Shown piece by piece: positions 1 to 4,361 of a stretch of 7,563 bases of DNA. Positions within the stretch are counted from its first letter, which is position 1, and each line of letters begins with the position of its first letter. The notes beneath the pieces were generated by a model. It was given only the letters and a program-made list of their open reading frames with translations, searched no databases and was not told the DNA's origin. The stretch comes from an uncultured Clostridia bacterium. Lineage in GTDB: Bacteria; Bacillota; Clostridia; Oscillospirales; Ruminococcaceae. Both the position numbers and the translations under genes were made by a program. Location of the stretch: positions 1 to 7,563 of the forward strand of contig CALLQQ010000062.1 of assembly GCA_938014915.1 (NCBI GenBank), read 5' to 3'.

Positions 1-36
1 CATTATTATCAATGCCAACATAACTAAATACTCCAT
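1..36 (-). CDS. Small hydrophobic protein, N-terminus only (toxin-like, partial)
   Basis: Only the first 12 codons are inside the window, reading MEYLVMLALIIM, so the product is hydrophobic from its second residue and probably membrane-inserting. The ATG at 36 is chosen because a near-perfect Shine-Dalgarno, AAGGGGGTGAT, lies at 50-40 on the minus strand, and a fully consensus promoter sits 85 nt further upstream. The leader between them can fold into two hairpins, one of which hides the ribosome binding site. A strong promoter, a structured leader and a tiny hydrophobic start is the usual arrangement of type I toxin mRNAs in Firmicutes (TxpA-like or holin-like toxins), so that is the favoured inference. 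It could equally be an ordinary membrane protein, since the length and the rest of the sequence cannot be seen. Confidence 0.5.
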   Translation of the reverse strand, partial: MEYLVMLALIIM

Positions 37-41
37 AGCAT

Positions 42-63
42 CACCCCCTTTCAAAAGGGAGTG
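42..63 (-). promoter_or_regulatory. Hairpin sequestering the ribosome binding site of the left-edge ORF
   Basis: Read on the minus strand, CACTCCCTT (63-55) pairs with AAGGGGGTG (50-42) across the four-base loop TTGA. This gives nine continuous pairs including one G-U. The 3' arm is the Shine-Dalgarno itself, so translation of the ORF starting at 36 should be low unless the hairpin opens. On the plus strand the G-U pair becomes a C/A mismatch, so the structure is slightly better as minus-strand RNA. Confidence 0.6.
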
Positions 64-78
64 ACTAACCGCCTCACG

Positions 79-105
79 AAGCTCCCCGATTAAGGGGAGC
101 TTTTT
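79..105 (+). terminator. Rho-independent terminator for a plus-strand transcript entering from the left
   Basis: AAGCTCCCC (79-87) and GGGGAGCTT (94-102) form a nine-pair stem with loop GATTAA, and the plus strand continues with a run of five T (101-105). No T-run follows the hairpin on the minus strand, so it terminates only plus-strand RNA. No convincing plus-strand gene ends here, so the terminated RNA would be antisense to the leader and start of the small ORF at 1-36. As minus-strand RNA the same hairpin lies in that ORF's 5' leader. Confidence 0.7.
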
Positions 106-127
106 ACTGCTCTCTATCTAATATATG

Positions 128-156
128 ATTATACAATATGAGAATATTGTTGTCAA
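128..156 (-). promoter_or_regulatory. Perfect-consensus sigma-A promoter of the left-edge ORF
   Basis: On the minus strand, TTGACA (156-151) is followed after exactly 17 bp by TATAAT (133-128), matching the consensus at all 12 positions. Transcription should start near 121, giving a leader of about 85 nt before the ATG at 36. Fully consensus promoters are uncommon in front of ordinary genes and fit a small-RNA or toxin-type transcript. Confidence 0.8.
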
Positions 157-161
157 TTGGA

Positions 162-285
162 CTATTTTCTTCTTCCTATACCTTGTGGATTGCCGTATTG
201 CCAGCCTGTATTCATACCGAGCACGGCATTTTCTAAATCGTTGATTTCTTTAGAAAGATGGTGTACATTTAAAATACTTCGGGTT
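162..285 (-). pseudogene. Possible 3' remnant of an unidentified gene
   Basis: A minus-strand frame runs from about 285 to a TAG at 162-164. Its last part reads EINDLENAVLGMNTGWQYG followed by NPQGIGRRK. The frame has no ATG, GTG or TTG near its upstream end; the first possible starts are a GTG and an ATG inside the well-formed part. It overlaps the end of the lipoprotein gene by a few codons in another frame. The composition (mixed polar residues, Gly-Trp-Gln-Tyr-Gly, basic C-terminus) looks like a real protein end, not random AT-rich translation. I do not recognise the family. It may be the tail of a gene whose front was lost by rearrangement, or a chance frame. Confidence 0.3.
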
Positions 286-1315
286 TACTTTCAACAAAGT
301 TAAGTCGATTAAACGAGAAGATGCTATCAGATTTTGAGCCTTTGTAATGCGCATATTCTGAAGATTCGTTATTGTTTAATTCAAATAATATGCAGTTAAA
401 CTCCAGTTGCTCTTTTTCGTTATATGGCTCTACATCAAATAGAAAATATAAATGATTCTCATTCAGCATTAAATACTGGGTTAGTGTAAAAAAATATTTC
501 TTTTCATCTTGGTCTTTTAAAAGCTCTTTTTCGTCCGTTACTCTCTGGAGTGTTTCATCGGATAAGTTCATCTTGTACAATGCTAAAACGGAGTCATCCA
601 AATAGCCGAAAAAGTATAAACTATTGTTCAAATAATATAATTTATCATAGACAGTCACTTCACCTGTATCAAATGTTGTTATCTTTCCATTTACCGTGTT
701 AACCTTACATAATTGAGAGTCATATTCAAAGTTGATAAAGTATATGTCCTCACCAACCATGTTGAAATACTCACACTGCCTACCAACTAGGAGCTCTGAC
801 TTATTATCACTCACGTTGTGCTTATATAAATAAAAGATGTCTTGGTTGTCTTCTATCACACTACTATAATATATGAAATTTTCTCTTACGATATAATCAT
901 CTCCAACATTGTCTACAATTTTTGTCACGTTGTTGCCATCGTAATCCATCTGCACTAAATAAGGTTTTTCTTCAGCATTACTACCTTTCGTTACAAAATA
1001 TATTTTGTTTTCATAAATTGATATTGAATGTAAGAATCCGTCGGATGTGTTCTTATATAATAAAACATCTTGACCACTTTCCTTATCGCGACGATACACA
1101 TTACAATTTTCCTCTATGTTCTTATAAAATATGTATTTAGAATCCTCAGCGGCACAACCACCGTTTTTAAAATTCGCCCTATTTAACTGCTCATAAATCG
1201 ATTCGTTCTTGTCGTCAATTTGACCCTGTGAGTGGTCGTTTTTTTGTACTAAATTGCAACTAGTCATTGCAATGACAATGCAGACAAACATTAATAATGA
1301 TATAATTTTTTTCAT
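269..1315 (-). CDS. Secreted lipoprotein with predicted beta-propeller (DUF5050-like)
   Basis: The 348-residue product starts with a lipoprotein signal peptide: Lys2-Lys3, a hydrophobic stretch to about residue 17, and the lipobox M-T-S-C with Cys20 as the lipidated residue. It should be anchored outside the membrane. The rest consists of repeated blade-like units of about 40-45 residues such as ENKIYFVTKG, EDIYFINFE and NSLYFFGYLDD, each followed by a polar turn and a 'LYKMNLSD'-like strand. This pattern is typical of DUF5050/TolB-like propeller proteins of clostridia. No catalytic residues are apparent; a binding or scaffolding role is inferred. The start is supported by the site TAAGGAGAT ending 7 nt before the ATG. 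The gene is more AT-rich than the genes at the right of the window and is divergently transcribed from the 1600-3306 operon. Confidence 0.75.
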   Translation of the reverse strand: MKKIISLLMFVCIVIAMTSCNLVQKNDHSQGQIDDKNESIYEQLNRANFKNGGCAAEDSKYIFYKNIEENCNVYRRDKESGQDVLLYKNTSDGFLHSISIYENKIYFVTKGSNAEEKPYLVQMDYDGNNVTKIVDNVGDDYIVRENFIYYSSVIEDNQDIFYLYKHNVSDNKSELLVGRQCEYFNMVGEDIYFINFEYDSQLCKVNTVNGKITTFDTGEVTVYDKLYYLNNSLYFFGYLDDSVLALYKMNLSDETLQRVTDEKELLKDQDEKKYFFTLTQYLMLNENHLYFLFDVEPYNEKEQLEFNCILFELNNNESSEYAHYKGSKSDSIFSFNRLNFVESKPEVF

Positions 1316-1401
1316 TAACTTATCTCCTTAATATATTCAAATTTCAGATTGGGGGCAGTTTCAGCCAATACCCACCATATTAAACATTGCAATTCCACCA
1401 T
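1315..1401 (-). CDS. Possible 28-codon upstream ORF overlapping the lipoprotein start
   Basis: In the leader of the lipoprotein mRNA a minus-strand ORF begins with ATG at 1401 and ends with a TAA whose last base is the A of the lipoprotein ATG (a TAATG overlap). The peptide starts MVELQCLIWWVLAETAPNLK and continues to a terminal Ser. TAATG overlaps are classic signs of translational coupling, and here the lipoprotein's ribosome binding site lies inside the small ORF. Against it, no Shine-Dalgarno precedes the ATG at 1401 and the peptide resembles nothing I know. It could be a leader peptide or chance. Confidence 0.25.
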   Translation of the reverse strand: MVELQCLIWWVLAETAPNLKFEYIKEIS

Positions 1402-1421
1402 AAATGGCTATCGCATACTGC

Positions 1422-1450
1422 ATAATAACATATTTGAACTAGAATATCAA
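1422..1450 (-). promoter_or_regulatory. Promoter of the beta-propeller lipoprotein gene
   Basis: On the minus strand, TTGATA (1450-1445) is separated by 17 bp from TATTAT (1427-1422). The -10 is preceded by TGT, an extended -10 element. Transcription would start near 1415, leaving about 100 nt of leader before the ATG at 1315. Confidence 0.6.
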
Positions 1451-1514
1451 GATTTTGTTAAAATGTCTGCAAGAATTCCGACTTCATAAAATCACAGAAT
1501 TAATAGTATTTAAC

Positions 1515-1543
1515 TTGACAAATTTTAATTTTATATGTATCGT
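1515..1543 (+). promoter_or_regulatory. Promoter of the lipoprotein / AAC(3) operon
   Basis: TTGACA (1515-1520), then 17 bp, then TATCGT (1538-1543): a perfect -35 with a four-of-six -10. The predicted start of transcription is about 1550. That places the GTG at 1549 at or before the first base of the mRNA and supports the ATG at 1600 as the translation start. Confidence 0.5.
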
Positions 1544-1599
1544 ATTAAGTGACTGAATACCTTGACACGATAGATAAATTCTTTGAAAAGAGTGACGAA

Positions 1600-2502
1600 A
1601 TGCAAAATAAAACCATCACAATATTTCTAGCTATAATATCTATAATCAGCCTAACTAGTTGCAGTAAGAAGCCGAAACTAGATTCTGATATTGATATATC
1701 CTCCGTTGATGAAGTTTCAAGTGAAGATACTTCGAGCGATTTGGCTATCGGGGAAAGGATAATGTTTGATGAAAAGGAGCTTACTGAAGATTTAAATTAC
1801 AAAATACTGAATATAATGAATGAAAGAAATTACTTTAATGATAGCGATGAGCTAATGTACGAAATAGGCGAATATTTCTACCGTGCTTATCAAGATAGCA
1901 AATTCACCAACTACGTATATGTAATTGTCAATCCTGATGACGAGGAGCCGCAAATATACGATTTTATACAATCGGAAGGTATATTGAAGTATGTTGGGCA
2001 TAGCCGTAAAGATTACTTTGATGTTGTAATTTTCGAAAAAATAGCAGAGGGTACGTTCACATATGAGGAGGTCTTCGAACCTACTTATGGCGATAATGGC
2101 ATTGATTATGAAGTAATTGCTCAGTACTTGAAGGATAATTATAGTGATGAGGAATATATTGATGGTACACAGGGTAGTGTAATTTATTTTAGAAACCAGT
2201 TCAGTTGGGATATCAGTCGGGGGAGCGGAACATTCTCCACAATACGTGAGTCATATGTGAATGCTGATATTGATGTTCTTTTAATAGCCGATAGTGGTAA
2301 TATATATGATACTGAAATCTCATCTAGAAAGTTAAACGACGCACTTGCCATAATAGAGCCTAAATTTCAAAAATGGGATTTAGGCATGATGCGTCATTCA
2401 TTACAAGAATTCGGATTTACGGAGGCTCACCAAAGAATGGTAGACCGCATTATCGAAACATCACCGTATAACTTTGAGCTTGCGATATGGGCTTTATATT
2501 AG
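1600..2502 (+). CDS. Unrecognised lipoprotein
   Basis: From the ATG at 1600 the product has 300 residues. It begins with a lipoprotein signal peptide: Lys4, a hydrophobic core rich in Ile, and the lipobox L-T-S-C with Cys21. After the cysteine comes an acidic, serine-rich linker to about residue 50, then a globular acidic region with mixed helix and strand. I do not recognise the family and see no catalytic motif. An in-frame GTG at 1549 would add 17 polar residues in front of the signal peptide. It has no ribosome binding site and coincides with the predicted transcription start, so I reject it; the purine-rich GAAAAGAG before the ATG at 1600 is itself only a weak site. The gene ends 18 bp before an acetyltransferase gene and is probably cotranscribed with it. 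It is visibly more AT-rich than that downstream gene. Confidence 0.7.
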   Translation: MQNKTITIFLAIISIISLTSCSKKPKLDSDIDISSVDEVSSEDTSSDLAIGERIMFDEKELTEDLNYKILNIMNERNYFNDSDELMYEIGEYFYRAYQDSKFTNYVYVIVNPDDEEPQIYDFIQSEGILKYVGHSRKDYFDVVIFEKIAEGTFTYEEVFEPTYGDNGIDYEVIAQYLKDNYSDEEYIDGTQGSVIYFRNQFSWDISRGSGTFSTIRESYVNADIDVLLIADSGNIYDTEISSRKLNDALAIIEPKFQKWDLGMMRHSLQEFGFTEAHQRMVDRIIETSPYNFELAIWALY

Positions 2503-2520
2503 ATTAAAGGTGGGATAGTA

Positions 2521-3306
2521 ATGCATACAAAAGCAGATTTAATTGATCAGCTCATTCAAATGGGGATTGAGCCGACGGATACAGTAGTAATTCACACATC
2601 AATGAAAGCTATCGGGAATGTTGACGGCGGAGTTGCCACTTTGTTAGATGCTTTTATTGATTATTTAGAAGATGGCTTATTCATCGTACCGACACATACA
2701 TGGGAGAATGTAACGAAAGATTCGCCGTTGTTCGACGTTAATAAGACAAAGCCGTGCATAGGGATTGTACCGACGATAGCCGCATTCTACCCACGTGGGA
2801 TTCGTTCGCTAAATCCTACCCATTCCGTCGCCGCATTCGGGAATCGGGCGAAGTCGTATATAGCAGGGGAGCTTGAATTCGAATCGCCGACACATCCGCA
2901 AGGCTGCTGGGGGAGGCTATATGATGAGAATGCTAAAATCTTGCTAATTGGCGTCGGTCAAGATAGAAATACCTTTTTGCATGCAGTCGATGAAATCAAC
3001 GATATGCCCGAGAGATTAACCGATGAGCTTATACCGTTCAAGGTAAAGTTATATGACGGCAGGATTGTTGACCGACCAATGCGCCAACATTATAATCCAC
3101 ATTCAAATGATGTATCGCAATTCTTCACAAAATTTGACGATGCATTCGCTCATCACAATGCCGTCCATATAGGGCAACTTGGCGATGCCAAAGTGCAAGT
3201 TTGCAATGCTAGGAAGTGCGCCGATATTTTCATGGATATACTGAATAAATCCGATAAGGATTTGTGCATTGATGATGCCCCAATTCCAGAGGAATTATAT
3301 AAGTGA
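2521..3306 (+). CDS. AAC(3)-family N-acetyltransferase
   Basis: The 261-residue protein belongs to the aminoglycoside 3-N-acetyltransferase / FrbF / YokD fold family (antibiotic_NAT), which transfers acetyl from acetyl-CoA to an amino group, in the cytosol. Signatures in order: VVIHTSMKAIGNVDGG at 22-37, VPTHTW at 56-61, the RSLNPTHSVAAFG motif at 95-107 containing His101, a THPQG..WGRL segment at 124-133, the LLIGVGQDRNTFLHAVDE segment at 141-158 with His154 and Glu158, and a C-terminal FDDAFAHHNAV helix. Length is normal for the family (about 260-290). A strong site, AAAGGTGGG, ends 6 nt before the ATG. Many members of this family, including YokD-like ones, are not proven resistance enzymes, so aminoglycoside resistance cannot be assumed. 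Operon partner: the lipoprotein 18 bp upstream. A terminator follows at 3385. Confidence 0.9.
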   Translation: MHTKADLIDQLIQMGIEPTDTVVIHTSMKAIGNVDGGVATLLDAFIDYLEDGLFIVPTHTWENVTKDSPLFDVNKTKPCIGIVPTIAAFYPRGIRSLNPTHSVAAFGNRAKSYIAGELEFESPTHPQGCWGRLYDENAKILLIGVGQDRNTFLHAVDEINDMPERLTDELIPFKVKLYDGRIVDRPMRQHYNPHSNDVSQFFTKFDDAFAHHNAVHIGQLGDAKVQVCNARKCADIFMDILNKSDKDLCIDDAPIPEELYK

Positions 3307-3384
3307 GGCATTGTACTTTCTGCGTATATATTTAATTGCGATATACTTCCCAGTCAAAGTTATATAATCAAGAACTTACATATT

Positions 3385-3420
3385 AAACCGCTATCCGTTA
3401 ATGGATAGCGGTTTTTATTT
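3385..3420 (+). terminator. Rho-independent terminator of the AAC(3) operon
   Basis: AAACCGCTATCC (3385-3396) pairs perfectly with GGATAGCGGTTT (3403-3414) across the loop GTTAAT, and the plus strand continues TTATTT. It lies 78 nt after the acetyltransferase stop codon. It may also help end the minus-strand transcript arriving from 3439, although the T-run on that side is short (TTTAATAT). Confidence 0.9.
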
Positions 3421-3438
3421 AAAATGATGGAATTTCTG

Positions 3439-3936
3439 CTACGCTTTATTATTATATCCATATCCCATATCACTCAAAAGATTAGCCAATAAGTGCAGAC
3501 GCTCGGATAATAATTCATCATCGTTTTGTAATGCATCGGCAAAAAGCTGAATATCTTCATCAATTAGGGGATTGTCAGTACAAACCGAAACCGTCATGGC
3601 ATCACCCTGCAACCCGACCCTATCAATGCAGGGCGAATTCTCGTCATACAACTTTTCAAAGCGGTATGCATCTTTGAAATGCTCTTTAGCCTTGCATATC
3701 AGAATTGCCAGATCTATCACCCTATGAATTGGCAATTCCTCGGACTGCCTCGACCACTTTCCACCAGTATGCCGCCATACTTTCGCCGAAATGTCAACCT
3801 TGCCCCTGTCGTTCCATTGAGCAAGTCCTAGCGACAAGCCCTTAGCATCGGAATTATAGGCGCTCCTCCCGTCAATATCCTCGTAATTTTCCGTCACTAT
3901 AACGGGCTTATGCTTCAATGTTGTTGGTATTTTCAT
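3439..3936 (-). CDS. DUF6530-type conserved protein of unknown function
   Basis: The product has 165 residues, no signal peptide and no membrane segment, so it is cytosolic. A distinctive segment, SDAKGLSLGLAQWNDRGKVD at 29-48, is followed by ISAKVWRHTGGKWSRQSEELP at 49-69, with His71-Arg72 leading into an Ile/Leu-rich helix. I associate this with the DUF6530 family, from memory and not from a search. Function is unknown; the many Trp, Arg and His residues in the core look like a binding site. The C-terminal 50 residues are acidic and helical. An upstream in-frame GTG at 3951 would add five residues, but it overlaps the GTGAGGG ribosome binding site that serves the ATG at 3936 with 8-nt spacing, so the ATG is preferred. 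It has its own consensus promoter at 3990-4018. Confidence 0.75.
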   Translation of the reverse strand: MKIPTTLKHKPVIVTENYEDIDGRSAYNSDAKGLSLGLAQWNDRGKVDISAKVWRHTGGKWSRQSEELPIHRVIDLAILICKAKEHFKDAYRFEKLYDENSPCIDRVGLQGDAMTVSVCTDNPLIDEDIQLFADALQNDDELLSERLHLLANLLSDMGYGYNNKA

Positions 3937-3944
3937 AATATCAT

Positions 3945-3951
3945 CCCTCAC
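3945..3951 (-). promoter_or_regulatory. Ribosome binding site that decides the start of the DUF6530 gene
   Basis: GTGAGGG on the minus strand (3951-3945) lies 8 nt before the ATG at 3936. Because it includes the alternative GTG start codon at 3951-3949, both starts cannot be used well, and the downstream ATG fits best. Confidence 0.65.
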
Positions 3952-3953
3952 TA

Positions 3954-3977
3954 ACTACTAAGTTACTAGACTACTAA
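3954..3977. repeat. Direct octamer repeat in the DUF6530 leader
   Basis: ACTACTAA occurs at 3954-3961 and again at 3970-3977, exactly 16 bp apart, with the related octamer GTTACTAG between them. The array sits between the predicted transcription start (about 3983) and the ribosome binding site of the minus-strand gene. That is a suitable place for an operator, but no regulator can be named. Confidence 0.4.
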
Positions 3978-3989
3978 TCCAGTAATATT

Positions 3990-4018
3990 ATTCTACAACA
4001 TTGGTGGTCAAATGTCAA
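3990..4018 (-). promoter_or_regulatory. Consensus promoter of the DUF6530 gene
   Basis: On the minus strand, TTGACA (4018-4013) is followed after 17 bp by TAGAAT (3995-3990), eleven of twelve consensus positions. Transcription should begin near 3983, giving a leader of about 47 nt. Confidence 0.8.
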
Positions 4019-4035
4019 TAAGTATTCTTTGGAAT

Positions 4036-4064
4036 TTGACATCGATAAATTTCGATAGTAAAAT
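4036..4064 (+). promoter_or_regulatory. Consensus plus-strand promoter, upstream of the flavoprotein gene
   Basis: TTGACA (4036-4041), 17 bp, TAAAAT (4059-4064), eleven of twelve consensus positions. Its -35 is only 17 bp from the -35 of the divergent promoter. An inverted repeat, ATCGA-N6-TCGAT (4041-4056), occupies the spacer and could be an operator. Transcription would start near 4071, about 290 nt before the ATG at 4362, so either the flavoprotein mRNA has a long leader or a separate small RNA is made. Confidence 0.75.
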
Positions 4065-4070
4065 ATAGGT

Positions 4071-4361
4071 GTAAACTCCTTTGATGCATCTACAATTAGT
4101 ATAACCACTAAATATAATACGATTAGTATAGCATATAATCAATTAAGCCGACACATTTTACCGCATGATTGCAGATTTTATTATCGTTGCGGTGGGAAAA
4201 TTGTCAATATGAAGATATAATCGCTCAATTTTCATATATAATATAATCATGAGATGATGTTTTTAATCGTATTTAAGCCATAATTCAATATACAGTTTGT
4301 AGTATACAGATAGTATTATACTGAATGTAATTTAGCCGTATCGAATTAAGGAGGATGTTCA
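4071..4361 (+). ncRNA. Long 5' leader of the flavoprotein gene, candidate regulatory RNA
   Basis: This stretch has no convincing gene. Predicted RNA elements: CTCCTT at 4076-4081, near the 5' end, complementary to the AAGGAG of the gene's ribosome binding site at 4348-4353; a hairpin ACCGCA (4160-4165) / TGCGGT (4188-4193) extendable by wobble pairs; a hairpin GAAAATTG (4196-4203) / CAATTTTC (4226-4233), which competes with ATATGAA (4207-4213) / TTCATAT (4231-4237). AGTAT-T-ATACT is a short palindrome at 4312-4322. ATTAGTATA is directly repeated at 4095 and 4122. It matches no riboswitch class I know, and the pairings may be chance in AT-rich DNA. A closer, weaker promoter around 4317-4322 (TATACT) cannot be excluded. 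Confidence 0.3.
4348..4354 (+). promoter_or_regulatory. Strong ribosome binding site of the flavoprotein gene
   Basis: AAGGAGG lies 7 nt before the ATG at 4362, close to the ideal match to 16S rRNA. It fixes the start codon and is the possible pairing target of CTCCTT at 4076-4081. Confidence 0.85.

Noticed and set aside
2..64. Plus-strand frame ending in TGA at 62-64 that could be the tail of a gene before the terminator at 79-105
   Set aside because: The translation is low-complexity and unrecognised, and the same bases carry an excellent minus-strand start with promoter and ribosome binding site. It remains the main alternative explanation of the terminator.
922..1140. Plus-strand ORF opposite the beta-propeller lipoprotein
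   Set aside because: No ribosome binding site and protein composition unlike a real product; it is a shadow of the lipoprotein gene.
1361..1423. Minus-strand 20-codon hydrophobic ORF starting MQYAIAIYGG
   Set aside because: Its ATG overlaps the -10 box of the predicted promoter, so it would not be on that transcript, and it has no ribosome binding site.
4165..4212. Plus-strand 15-codon ORF MIADFIIVAVGKLSI in the long leader
   Set aside because: No Shine-Dalgarno before the ATG; hydrophobic short ORFs are expected by chance in AT-rich DNA.
4201..4221. TTGTCA followed by TATAAT as a promoter closer to the flavoprotein gene
   Set aside because: The spacer is only 9 bp, and no other suitable -35 lies 16-18 bp upstream of this TATAAT.
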